From contig CM057228.1 of the NCBI GenBank assembly GCA_029891385.1, positions 82,324,964-82,388,963 on the forward strand: DNA of 64,000 bases, given 5' to 3'. Position numbers and translations under genes: made by a program. Below, piece by piece: positions 1 to 11,540 of this stretch (position 1 is its first letter; every line of letters starts with the position of its first letter). The notes under the pieces were generated by a model. The model ran no database searches, had not been told where the DNA came from, and worked only from the letters and a program-made list of their open reading frames with translations. This DNA is from Erythroxylum novogranatense. Lineage: Eukaryota > Streptophyta > Magnoliopsida > Malpighiales > Erythroxylaceae.

Positions 1-1511
1 AGATGTTCCTAACTTAAAAACTGCACACTAATTCGAACTTCCATTCATAAATTAAAAATCTTAGGGGTAAAATTGAAATTTACTTTCTTCATATGACTTG
101 TAGCCCCATATCTTAACTTTATTTCACCTTAAAAATCACTTCAATCGGATCTCTACAGATCCCGAATTTCTCAAAATACTGAACTGTATTTGGAAAATTT
201 CTCGACTCACTTTGATTAATTTAATCACCCTTAATTTAATCTCAAAAATTCACAAATTTCTCGTAAAAATTAAATTCACTGTCTTAGGAATCCAACGCTT
301 TGAAAACCTAGTCAATCGGATGTCGGACGGAAAATATATGAGCGAAAGATTGAAGAGGGGTCATATTTCTTAAAATCTAAAAATAATAATTAAATAATCT
401 AAAAATAATAATTAAATAATTAATAAAAAATAAAAATTAATAAAAAATTTTTATACAAAGCCCTCCTTACTAGGGCGATTCGTCGCCCTAGCGAGAGGGC
501 TTACGAAACACCCTTTTTTTTCAAAATATATATATATATATATATCCGAATTTTTTTCAAAAATCGTAGCTCTTGATTCCGAATTCCAAATTTGATAAAT
601 TTTGTCTCTATGGAAAGCTTGAAGGAAGCTCTACAACTTCCATGTAGAACTCAAAAATCAATTTTATCTCTAAAGGGGTCAAAAATTCAGTCAAAGGTAC
701 TGCACCAATTTAATATATCCCTAAACAAATGCCAACTTTGAAAATTCATATCTTTCAACTCCAAAATCCAATCATGTCATACTTTATATCGATACAAAGC
801 TTGGAAAGTCGTCTACAACTTTTATGAAGAACATAAAAATCAATTTGACCTCTAAGGAAGTCAATTTTTTAGTCAAACTTTCTATCCTCTATTAATCATG
901 CTAAAAACCATAACAGAAACTTGTAAAAATCATAACTTATTATTCCTTAATCGAAAAATTCCATACTTTATATCGAAATAAAGATCAAATCAAATCCTTC
1001 AACTTTCATGAAGAACTTCAAAGCTCAGTTAACCTCTAACTAGGTAAAATTTCTATTCAAAGCTTCAGCCATAACATAAGTCAATCGATAATACACCTAA
1101 ACTTTGACTGATCATAACTTTCAGTTCCAATATCGAAAAATTGCAAACTTTATGGCAACATAAAACTCTCAACATAATCTACAAGTTTCATGTAGATAAT
1201 TTTCTCAAATTATGCCTAAATCAAAAGTCAACTCTCAAAGGCCAAAAAGTCAAACTTTTCACAATTCTTCATATTTTCACACTTTCTCTTTTTACTTCTT
1301 GCTATTTAATTTCATTTCAATCAACTCATCCACTTTAATTTCATAAACCATACCAAGCTACCCAAAACCCTAAGGTATCAAAATCAAAATCATTCTTTCC
1401 TTATCAATTTCCTCACAGTATAAATAATTTTATTTCACAATACACATATAAAACCACTCATTTAATTTCACTTCATATTTCTAAATTTCACTCAAAAATC
1501 GGGGTCCAACA
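1..1511 (-). mobile_element. Family D LTR fragment (D3), cut by the window start
   Basis: Reverse complement of the first ~1.6 kb of the giant LTRs at 34886-39535 and 39944-44573. The right end reads GGGGTCCAACA, the exact complement of the D LTR start TGTTGGACCCC, so 1511 is a true element boundary. The rest of the element lies left of the window, so its target duplication (GGTAT, 1512-1516, would be one side) cannot be checked. It sits inside the LTR of gypsy E. Non-coding; the ORF at 1141-1338 falls in LTR repeat sequence and is not a gene. Confidence 0.88.
461..500. repeat. GC-rich self-complementary box of D3 LTR
   Basis: A GC-rich island in AT-rich LTR sequence. GGGCGA and TCGCCC pair around a four-base loop. 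It is the counterpart of the GC boxes at 35874-35956 and 40954-40987 in the other D LTRs. An AT dinucleotide run follows at 525-545. Confidence 0.6.
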
Positions 1512-3788
1512 GGTATGGGGTCGCTTAATTTGATATACCTAGCACACGATTGGCCAATCATTTCCTCATCGATCATAAAATCATATATAAAATTAAGTAC
1601 AAAATCAAGTAAATGAAATCGTGCCATGGCTCTAAGCGAAAAGAGAACAAGAGCACGCAATATACATAACTCGATTATGCATATGTAAATTCCAAAATAT
1701 TATTTCTTGCATTAAAAGTCATCTTTTGCACTCCAAGTGCACAGTTGTTCAAAACTGTAGTTTCAAAAAATAAAACATTGTCCTTTGCACTTCAAATGTA
1801 GGTTTGTTGAAAACATTATCATTTTTCGAAATGCGTAATAAAAAATCAGTTTCAAAACAATATCGTTTCTTAAATACAAAAACATAGCACCCATTTGAGA
1901 TTCAATTCTGCTATGCATTACCTAGGTTCAAAATTCACATTCAAGTTATCATGCATGTCTTAAGATGTTGTAATCCCATTTGACATATATGGTCTCCCCA
2001 TCTCACTTCAAAAGAAGATGTACACTCCTTTAACTTCAACAATCCCCGGTGCGAGCTTCATAATTCACAGCTCTCGAGCCTTTATACATAAAAAATATAA
2101 TGTATTTTCTACTTAAACATGAATTTCATGTTTATACACCATCACATAAGTGTATAAAACACAATATTGCTCGCTTTAAGCTATAAAATTCAGCTATTAA
2201 ACTTCTCATATGGTTACTTCCTTACTATTCACATTAGCTTTTCTTTTGCATTTTTTAAGACATTTAATGCCTTTGATCCAATACTTAACAATTTCAAAAC
2301 ATAATTAAGCACATTAGGCCATTATTCATCGTCTAAACAATAATTCAAGTTTACGTTAAGTAAAATGAAAATCGCTTTCAATGTATATCATTACAAATCC
2401 TTAAATCCTAAGCCAAGTTCACTTAGATGTTTCATCAAACACCTAATTTGCATGACTTTCAAGTTATATTTTCAAGGTTTTATCATGGTAATTCATGCTC
2501 CTATCTTGTTATATAACAAATACTTCCAATCAACAACACGGTTCACCACTCCATTCAATCCAATTCCCTTCATTTAATCCATATTCATCATAATTATACA
2601 ACTCATCACATTCATCCATTCCTTCTTCTATCATTTTGACCAAGCCTATCCAACATACTTCTTCTTCATTTTTCATCATCAATTCACATTATACATGTAC
2701 AATTAACACCATAGAATTCATTTAGACCATCAATTTCAAAAGATATCCAAAAATTCACAAACTATCACGAAAGAAGGGGAATTTTGGTTTTGAATTAAAG
2801 AACCAACTCTATGACACATTTCATTCACCTAAGCCATGTTTCATGCATATTCAAGCATGGAGAACAACATATCTTAACATCAAACTCAAAGTCCTAATGT
2901 AGAGAGAGATGAGACAAAATTTACCTAAACCTTCCTTTGATGATATATTCAAATCCTTTGAGAATTTCTCAAATATAATGATAGATTTGAGTTCCTTGAC
3001 CCCAAATTAGCTTAAAACACCTTGATTTTGGTTGGAGAATCAAAACAAAGGGGTAGGGTTAGTAATAGCCGAAAATTGGTCTTCTCCTCCTCTCTTCTCC
3101 TTTCTTCTCCTTTCTTTTAATTAAAACATGTTTTAAGTCTTTAGTAATAAGGTGCACAACTTTACACGAAGGAAGGTCTAGAATATTGACTCTTCTTTGA
3201 CCAAAATATGGTGAAATTATCATTAGGTTATGTGAAATTACCATTTTACCATCCAAAGTATTCCTAAATTTGCAATTAAGCCCAAAATTTAGGAATCACC
3301 AAAAATTTTATTTTTATTTTGGTCCTCGGAATTTTGGGAATAATATTTAAGCCCCTTAACTTTATAAAATTACATGTTGGTCCACTAAGAATTGAACAAT
3401 TATGTTTAAGTCCTTTGACTTTTAACAGTTGGCCCTTATGTACATTAATCTTTCCAATCGAGCTTTCTAAGTGTTTAATAAGTCTATAAATCATGTCTAA
3501 TCACTTCTAAGGTGTTAGAACACATTTAACTCAACTACCGTGGTCACATCCATCCAAGGGACTCGACTTTACACACTTAGAAGCATATATGTCGGAAATC
3601 TTCAAGATTTTGCATACCGATGAACTCTAAGTTTATGTAAGATCATATAACATTATAAATCACTGACATATATACCCAAAAGGATTTAAATACATCTTTG
3701 AACTCATATACAACCATGTATATATCAATATATAGTAGTATCTCCAAGTATAGAACAATATAAAAGGGCTCAGAGAGTCCCCGTTACA
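1512..3788 (-). mobile_element. 3' LTR of gypsy element E (interrupted by D3)
   Basis: The right boundary is CCGTTACA at 3781-3788. On the minus strand the LTR begins TGTAACGGGG, directly after a polypurine tract. The left part is displaced by D3, so the full LTR length is unknown; 2277 bp are visible. The sequence is AT-rich and non-coding. A GAGCT/AGCTC inverted repeat (2053-2073) and a CATCT/AGATG one (about 2012-2033) resemble, weakly, the hairpin string seen in the D, F and X LTRs. Confidence 0.7.
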
Positions 3789-3802
3789 AGTCTCCCTCCC
3801 AT
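3789..3802 (-). promoter_or_regulatory. Polypurine tract of element E
   Basis: On the minus strand GATGGGAGGGAGACT abuts the LTR start. It primes plus-strand DNA synthesis. Just before it comes TTCGAGGACGAAACTC, a hallmark of the 3' end of many plant gypsy pol genes; element D carries almost the same sequence at 39910-39925. Confidence 0.7.
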
Positions 3803-4890
3803 CAATAGAGTTTCGTCCTCGAAACTCCCAAGTCAGGACACAAAAATGGGGCTCTGATGTCTCATAGTATCCTCAAGCTCCCATGTCATCTCTAAGATCC
3901 TGTCGCTCTTCTAAAGAACTTTAACTATGGGTACCTCCTTGCACAGTAATCTTTTATCTACCGATCCAAAATCAAGTGGTTTCACCTCAAAACTTAGGTC
4001 TTCTCTCGATCCAACCCCTAATTTTCTTTGGATGGCAATTTCTCTTAAATAACTCTTAACTCAAGATTGTTAGCCTGCGATCTCTTGATCTCATCAAACA
4101 ATATTAGTCGAACTTCAAACTGTGCTAACAATATTTCGTCATCCTCTGCCACTGAGAGTTCAACCCCACGACTCCGCACACTCATCAAATGTGTCATATC
4201 AGGATCTTGCCTAACAATTACTACTGAACAGGACTTACGAATCAATGCATCAACTACCACATTTGCTGTTGATTATTAAGTCATAATCCTTAATCAATTC
4301 CAATCAACTCCTTTGTCTGAGGTTTAGCTCATTTTTATTCATTAGGTACTTCAGACTCTTGTGATCGGTCTATATATATGACCAGTCTCTCCACAAAGAT
4401 AGTGTCTCCAAACCTTGAGTGCAAACATTACAGCTGCGAGCTCCAAATCATATGTAGGATAATTTAGCTCGTGCTATTTCAACTATCTAGAAGCGTATGT
4501 GATCACTCGCCGAGCCTGCATAAGAACACAGCTAAGTCCCTGACGACTGGCATCACTGTATACCTCATAATGAACCCCCTAGGTAAGTAGAGCGATCACT
4601 GGCGTAGAAGTCAATCACCTCGTTAGCTCCTACAAACTCACCTCAAATTTGTCATCCCACTAAAATTTAATCCCCTTCCAGATAAGCCTCAACAAAAGGG
4701 CTACAAGTATGAAGAAATTCTCAATAAATCTTTGATAATAACCAGCTAACCCCAGAAAGCTAAGAACTTCTGTCACATTTTTTGGTTGTTCCCACTCAAG
4801 TATTGTTGGACCTCGTTTTCGAAGCCCAACAATCGGTTCGATACTGAAGATATTTAACTTTCGAGTCTTGAAACGAATTCGAGAAACCAT
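3803..4890 (-). pseudogene. Gypsy E pol remnant: RT end, RNase H, integrase tail
   Basis: Read on the minus strand. 4660-4890 has a Ty3/gypsy RT thumb motif ([15 protein letters not shown]). 4500-4560 reads VYSDASRQGLSCVLMQ, the start of RNase H. 4045-4260 is the RNase H end and linker (VVDALIRKS, for the usual VADALSRK). 3830-4000 matches the integrase C-terminal tail (CKEVPIVKVL, then TWELEDTMR). The integrase zinc finger and catalytic core that should lie between the last two are missing, so an internal deletion of roughly 1 kb near 4020-4050 is inferred. Stops and frameshifts are frequent. The element is cut off at ~4890, with no protease or gag visible. It is dead. Confidence 0.8.
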
Positions 4891-5893
4891 TTGGGACAGT
4901 CTTGTGACATTGGTGTGAATGAAGGGTGGAAAACATTTTCATTTAAAGGAATTCTCAGCGTGCCAGCAAAGGGAAGTTCGCCGCGGTGAAGGCATCTTTG
5001 GAAAGGCTCATCGCGGCAAACTTTGGCTTCGCCGCAACAAATTACTCAGAATTCGAAATTTCACAAGCATTTTTAAACAATCACATCCATTCAAATCTAA
5101 CCACAAGCTAAACACACTCACACACAAAAGGAACTTCAATTCTTCATGTCATTGCAATACCCAAAAAGTTTAAACAAGCTTTACTTACATAACATCACCC
5201 ATATCCAAGCTTAATACATACAAAAAATGATGCTCAATGTTGACACGCCTATATAGCTATCCAAAATAGTCAATAACTAGTAAAAAAGTCTCTACTATCT
5301 TGGAATTTTCGATACCCTGCAAGGATCAACTGTCGTCTTATTCTGCACCTGAGGAGGAAAAAGTGGGGTGAGCTACATAGCTCAGTGGCTAATATATATA
5401 TAGCCATCAGTAATTTGCCACAAATTCAAGCTTATGTATATATATATCTAATAATTCAAGCATTTTCAGATTAACTAAAAAACTCACAATTAGACAAGTC
5501 ATCTCATAACTCATAACATAACGAACAAAAATATCATGTTTGACCATTTAAAGATGCAATGTATAATCAAATGGCTCGAGGGTTCCATGGAAACAGAATG
5601 GTGAAACTAAATTCTACACCATGAACAAAATGAGTCCATTTCGGAGCTCATATGCCACAAGCAGGCAGTCGAGAGAAGGCTCTTGTCAACGTGCACATTA
5701 GAATAGAATGGTTCCACTCTCGCCCAAACAAAAACATATATTCATTTTATCATATGCTCATACTATCATGCTTTTTCTCTTATTTAATTAAAAATGTTAT
5801 AAACTTTTTCAAGGTACAACATGATCACAAAGCATCATGTATTATCAATCTTCATCACAATTCAAAAATCAAGCAATTTAGACATACACACTG
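4891..5893 (-). mobile_element. LTR-like fragment X (unclassified, minus orientation)
   Basis: No coding signal. On the minus strand it has the same ordered landmarks as the D and F LTRs: hairpins TGCC/GGCA (5653-5667), GAG-TCC/GGA-CTC (5632-5649) and ATGGTG/CACCAT (5598-5622), then GAGCTA/TAGCTC (5370-5383), a pyrimidine tract and CAG (5349-5351). A GC-rich box with GCCGCGG-type repeats lies at 4975-5040, comparable to the GC box of family D. TA-rich runs occur at 5392-5402 and 5437-5448. It directly abuts copia A1 coding sequence at 5894 without visible LTR ends, so both sides look truncated. Confidence 0.55.
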
Positions 5894-8083
5894 ATGTCTT
5901 ATGCTACACCTCAACAGAATGGTGTAGCAGAGAGGAGAAATAGAACTCTATTGAAAATGGTAAGATCAATGATGTCTTATGCTAGCCTTCCAAAATCGTT
6001 CTGGGGATATGCCATACAAATGGCAACATATCTTCTTAACTTTGCTCCATCCAAATCGGTGCCTAAAACACCTAGGGAGTTGTGGACTGGCCGAGTGCCT
6101 TCATTGAGGCACTTGAGGACTTGAGGCTGTCCAGCCCATGTTCTAAAGCCTGAATCCACAAAGATGGAACCAAGGTCAGAAGTATGTTTGTTTGTAGGAT
6201 ATCCTACGGGAACTCGAGGGTACTATTTTTACAGTCCTCATGATAGGAAGGTATTTGTGTCGACAAATGCAAACTTCTTAGAGGAAGAGTTTGTGAGAAA
6301 TCACAAAGGAAGAAGTGAAGTAGTACTAAAGGAGTTAGCAATTTCATCCAAACCAAGAGTTGTTTTGGATATGACAGAACAAGATGTCGAAATGGATTCA
6401 AGAGTTGAATCAGAAGTGCAACCTGAACATCAAGATGTGCCTAGACGTAGTGGGAGGGTTGTGAGACAACCAGATAGGTATCTGGGTTTAGGAGAAGGCT
6501 TAATTTCCATCTCAGACTAAGAAGAAACAGATCCCGTTACATATACACAGGCTATTAATGATGTTGATGCAGGAAAATGGCTCAAGGCAATGGAATCGGA
6601 AATAGATTCTATGTATACTAATGAAGTCTGGGTCCTTGTAGATCTACCACCAGGTCTAAAAACCATAGGGTGTAAATGAATCTACAAAAGGAAAAGGGGA
6701 TTGGATGGAAAGGTAGAGACCTTTAAAGCTAGATTGGTAGCTAAAGGCTATACTCAAAAGGAGGGTATAGACTACGAGGAGACTTTTTCTCCGGTTGCCA
6801 TGCTTAAGTCCATCAGGATTCTTTTGGCCATAGGAGCCTATTTTGATTATGAAATATGGCAAATGGATTTCAAGACCGCATTTCTGAATGGAGATCTTGA
6901 GGAGACCATTTATATGGCCCAACCAGAAGGATTCATTGAGCTAGGTAATGAGCATAAGGTTTGCAAGTTGTAAAGGTCCATTTATGGACTTAAGCAAGCA
7001 TCTAGGTCTTGGAACATTAGGTTTGATAAGGCTATCAAAACCTATGGGTTCATACAAGACCTAGATGAGCCTTGTGTTTACAAAAGAATACAAGAAGGTA
7101 AGGTTAATTTCCTAATCCTGTATGTTGATGACATTCGCGCTCATTAGAATGATGTGGGAATGTTATCTGCGGTTAAGGATGGTTGAATGAACAGCTTTTC
7201 AATGAAGGATTTGGGAGAGGCTACCTATGTTCTAGGGATCAAACTTATAAGGGATCGTAAGAACAAGAAGATAGTTTTGTCCCAACTAACCTACATTGAG
7301 AATATGCTCAATAAGTTCGCCATGCAAGATTCCAAGAGGGGTTTCACTCCTACTAGACATGGAATCAAACTTTCAAAGGAACAAGCACCTAAAACCCAAA
7401 AGGAGGTTGAACGCATGCGTAACATTCCATATGCTTCGGTAGTTGGTAGTTTGATGTATGCAAAGCTGTGCACTAGACCGGATATCTGTTACAGTGGGGT
7501 AGTAGCGATTTCATCCAATCCAGAATGGAACATTGATCATGGTTATGTATACTTAAGTATCTTCGTAGGACGAAAAACTTAATGCTTGTTTACTCTGAAG
7601 TAATCTTATTCGACGGGATATACGGATTCGATTTCCAATCGATGTTGATTCAAGGAAATCAACTTCGGTTCTATATTTACTTTAGGAGGTGGAGCCATAG
7701 TTTGGAGGAGTGTCAAGCAATCTTGTATTGCTGATTCGACTATGGAGGTTGAGTATGTTGCTGCTTGTGAAGCAAAGAAGGAAGCGATCGCTCGGAAGTT
7801 CCTAAATGATTTGGAGGTAGTTCCAGAGGCAAAAAGCCATTACACTTTATTGTGATAATAGTGGGCGGTGGCTAATTCTAAAGAACCTCGGAACCACAAA
7901 GTCGCCAAACACATTGAGCGAAAGTATCATCTCATAAGGAGATAATACAACGTGGAGAAGTGGATGTGGTAAAGATTCTTACAGAGCAAAACCTTGCTGA
8001 TCCGTTCACAAAGACTTTGACTCAAAAGAGCTTTGAGGGTCACCTAGAAGGGATGGGAATGAAGGATATGTCAAACTTGCTTT
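5894..8083 (+). pseudogene. Copia A1 pol remnant: integrase end, RT, RNase H
   Basis: Ty1/copia polyprotein remnant. The integrase core end with its catalytic Glu context (PQQNGVAERRNRTL) starts at 5903. The integrase C-terminal region runs 6164-6520. RT spans 6550-7580: RLVAKGYTQKEGIDYEETFSP (6731-6793 region), IYGLKQASRSW (about 6983) and YVDD (7120-7131). RNase H is badly decayed at 7580-7850 (STMEVEYVAACEA near 7735-7775), and the tail QNLADPFTKTLTQKS is at 7990-8030. Long stretches at 5894-6124, 6164-6520, 6701-6973 and 7187-7582 share one frame and are separated mainly by in-frame stops. gag, protease and the 5' part are missing left of 5894. A 3' LTR follows at 8100. Confidence 0.88.
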
Positions 8084-8099
8084 AGGACAAGTGGGAGAT
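8084..8099 (+). promoter_or_regulatory. Polypurine tract of copia A1
   Basis: AGGACAAGTGGGAGAT immediately precedes the LTR start TGTTGGAG. The AAGTGGGAG core is usual in this kind of plant copia element. Confidence 0.8.
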
Positions 8100-8151
8100 T
8101 GTTGGAGTTATGTAAATATAGTGCCCTGGAAAGCAAGTGTATTTACATATA

Positions 8152-8156
8152 ACTTT
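8152..8156. repeat. Target duplication ACTTT of copia G1 (left)
   Basis: ACTTT here and at 17782-17786 flank the G1 element exactly. The A2 LTR shows the same locus (near 24668) without the insertion. Confidence 0.93.
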
Positions 8157-10091
8157 TGTAGGAAAATCCCGGGAGGTACATCACATGTACCGGCAGCGGA
8201 AAACAAAAATTTTTGTTTCCGGGACTTTCCCGAAACCCAGGATCTTGGTATCTGTATGAAGACATCAACCTAAATAGCCAAAAGAGACTATCTCTAAAGG
8301 TGATCCACGCAGAGATCAGAAAATCTAACCGGATCAAACCCTTTGACCCAGAATAGCTAGAATGCATTAAAGGCTGCTAGACCCTACCTCTGTCTGGAGA
8401 GTCAAGGAAATGTTGGAACTTGTGCTTGGAGGAAGAAGAGAAATCGATGGTTGAAGAAGAAGAAGCCTTGAAATCACCATTCCAACTTTCCTTAACACTT
8501 AAGGAAAAATTCTTCTCTTCTTTCTCCATGGAGCAACCGTCGACCACCCCATTTCTTAGCCTTCTTTGTCTATCTTTTAACCTTTAAAAGAAAGTTCCAT
8601 AAGCTTATGCCAAGTGTAAGCTTATTAGCCATTCATTTCTTTAAAGTAAACTTTGACTTTTTCAAAGTTTTATCTCTTCCTTCCTCCATCCAACGCACAT
8701 GTCCAATTTATATAATAAATAATTAATTAATTTACTTAATTAATTAATTAGAATATAAATGCTAAGGTCCAGTCCAACTAGGGTTGGTCCTACCGGCCTT
8801 TCGGGCCCCGATGCTGAAACAGCTCCGGAAACCTTTCTTAGCAATATTGATGTCGCGATCTCATCGGGACATATCCCAATCCCATTGGGATCCATTTAAT
8901 CCTAATGCTCTCCATAATTGGAACTCTGTCCAATAACTATTTTACAGATTCTCTGAAACACTCTTATGCGTGTGACCCTTTAGGTTCCCGGTTATGTTGG
9001 CCACTTAGATTAACAATTAATCTGAGCAAGTCATGAGCGGTATCTAGCAACACATCATGACCCCCAATTGACCAAAAGTAATCGATTTGATGTATTCATC
9101 ACGAACCGATCACGAACCCTTCCATGTACAATTACTGTGCAATTCGTCCTTTCACCATCCTATACCCCACTTGGTTATGAGTATGGTCAAAGTGTCAACT
9201 CTCACTAGACCGAGTCTTGCCCAGTGATATCGGTTCTCGCCACGGGACTCATTACTTTATATGTCAATGAAGACACTCTTCATGACATACATCTTGCCCG
9301 ACCTTAGTAATGATCCCGACAAGAGGCCATAGGTATCTCTTCCGCTAATCCGAAGTGGTGAATCCTTTATTGGCTACTCAATTATCTTGAATATCTCAAG
9401 TCGCACCTAAGCACCACCCTATGAGTTACCTCTGAAGGCAACAAGGAATGGAGTCAAAGCGTGGATCAAGATCCAAGATATCCTCGAGTACCTCAAGTCT
9501 AAGGATACTTGCACCATTGCTATGATGAGATTATCACCGACACTTAGATAAGATATCCATGTGATGATCTCATGGCAGTCATCCAATGAACTTACTACCA
9601 CTAGTAAGCATCCACATGTCAATTCTAAATATCTCATATTTACAGCTTCGAGATCCACTACTTGATCCAATCAAGGAATATGACATGTGTTAGTCTATCC
9701 GGATTAATGATGTCCAGGTCTCATTAATCCTATGACTAGGAGAATTACGACATTGACATAATTGCACATGATAGGAATCTCGGAGTATGAACACATCATA
9801 ATTTCCTTCATGCTATGTCATATATCATGGACTTCATTAATTCGATTAAAGATCCAATCAATTCATAAACAATGTTTATGAATATCAAATTAATGAATAA
9901 TGCTTTTCTTTATTTATTCATAAAGTCTGCACATGACTTTGAATAAAACAGCTAAAGGGATTGCCTTTAGGGCACAAATAAACAAGATCGATTTTAACAA
10001 GTCGACTTATCCAATGAACAAGTCGACTTATCGATTGATCGAACATGTGTAAGTCGACTTACACATGGTACAAGTCGACTTATCACTTACA
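8157..10091 (-). mobile_element. 3' LTR of copia G1
   Basis: Begins TGTAGGAAAATCCCGGG and ends CACTTACA. It is nearly identical to 15842-17781, apart from small indels. An AT-rich TTAATTAA stretch lies at ~8717-8750. The sense-strand 5' end of the LTR (10091 downward) carries four AAGTCGACTT palindromes. Short ORFs here, for example on 9419-9670, recur in the other LTR only because LTRs are duplicates. Confidence 0.92.
9999..10081. repeat. Four AAGTCGACTT palindromes at the LTR start (G1 3' LTR)
   Basis: Copies start at 9999, 10020, 10051 and 10072, giving spacings of 21, 31 and 21 bp. The third sits in a longer palindrome, TGTGTAAGTCGACTTACACA. They lie at the U3 end of the LTR. Confidence 0.93.
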
Positions 10092-10105
10092 AATCTCCCA
10101 CTTGA
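10092..10105 (-). promoter_or_regulatory. Polypurine tract of copia G1
   Basis: On the minus strand GTCAAGTGGGAGATT directly precedes the LTR start, very like the tract of copia A1. Confidence 0.8.
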
Positions 10106-11540
10106 CCTAAAGTCAATCGCCTTAGTATCTAATACCATAAGCGAGTCCATGAGAATCACAATTCTCCCGTGACAATGGCTTTGTCAACGAAACAACAACA
10201 CTTTGCTCGTGGAATTCTCTCTATCGGGATATCATCTCGACTAATGATCTCCGAATCGGTAATCACGAGCTCGGATCGTCGATAAGACCTTGGTTCCTTT
10301 GCTCGAGCACTAGCCCCATTGTATCACAATACAATCTTATGGGCCCATCACGCTAGGGACCGATCAAGTTCGATAATGAACTTCGATCCAAACCGCTTCC
10401 TGCGCATCTCATGCGGCAATGTACTCTGCCTTGGTTGATGAATCAGCTGTCCTCTCTTGTTTGGAACTTTTCCAATTGACCACCACGCTATTCAGTGGGA
10501 ATGTATATAACCTGATTGTGATTCAGAATCATCCTTATCAGATTAAATACTAGCATCTGAGTGCCCGCTCACTTGGAGATTTCCATCTCCATAGTTCAAG
10601 AAAACATCCTTAGTGCTTCGCAAGTACTTGAGGATATTCTTGACAGCCACCTAGTGACCCTCACCAGGATCCGATTGGTATCTGCTCGTAACACTTAGAG
10701 CATACGATACATCGGGCCTCGTACATAGCATTGATCCATGTTAAACCTCTTTAGCATCTCATCTATGTACGATGCTTGTGAAAGACTAAGCAACCTTTGA
10801 TCTATCTGCATAAATCTATATCCCTAGGATATAAGTTGCTTCACAAAGGTCTTTCATCGCAAATTGATTAGACAACCAAATTTTAACTGATTGCAGCATA
10901 GAGACATCGTTTCCTAGTTACAGTATGTCATCTACATACAACACAAGGAATACAATTGCAGTCCCATTAACCTTCGTATACACACAATGATCATCCGGAT
11001 TTTGTGAGAAATCAAACTCTTTGATTGACTCATCAAAACGGATAATCCAACTCCTGGATGCTTGCTTCAATCCATACATGGATTTCTCAAGCTTGCATAC
11101 CTTTTCGCCATCGATGGAAGTGAAGCCCTCAAGTTGTGTCATACACATCCTCGGGTAGATTTCCTCTCAGGAAAGCTGTCTTCACATCCATTTGCCATAT
11201 CTCATAATCATAATGAGTGACAATGGCTAGGAGTATCCTAATGGATTTAAGCATTGCTATATAGGTAATCAAATTACCATCCATGTTGGTTTTCTTCTGA
11301 AAATACCTTTGCACCCTGTGGGTTTTATCCCTTTAAGTGTAACAACCAAAGTCCATACTTGGTTTTCATACATGGAATCCATTTCAGATTTCATGGCACA
11401 AAGCCATGTTCCAGACTCTGAACTTTTCAGAACCTGTTCATAGGTAGTAGGCGCATCATCTCATATGAGCAATACGTCATTCTGTTCACTTACGAGAAAT
11501 TCATATCTCTCTGGAACAGTGCGTATCCTACTTAACCTAC
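10106..11540 (-). pseudogene. G1 RT and RNase H remnant
   Basis: Minus strand. RT starts near 11520-11390 (TYEQVLKSSESGTWLCAMKSE). It continues through IRILLAIVTHYDYEIWQMDV (11129-11314) and MYGLKQASRSW to YVDD near 10925 (10918-11148). RNase H is heavily decayed; only ADSSTKAEYIAA-like sequence near 10425-10455 is recognisable. The RT resembles that of copia A1 closely enough to suggest the same broad copia lineage. Frameshifts and stops make it non-functional. Confidence 0.8.
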
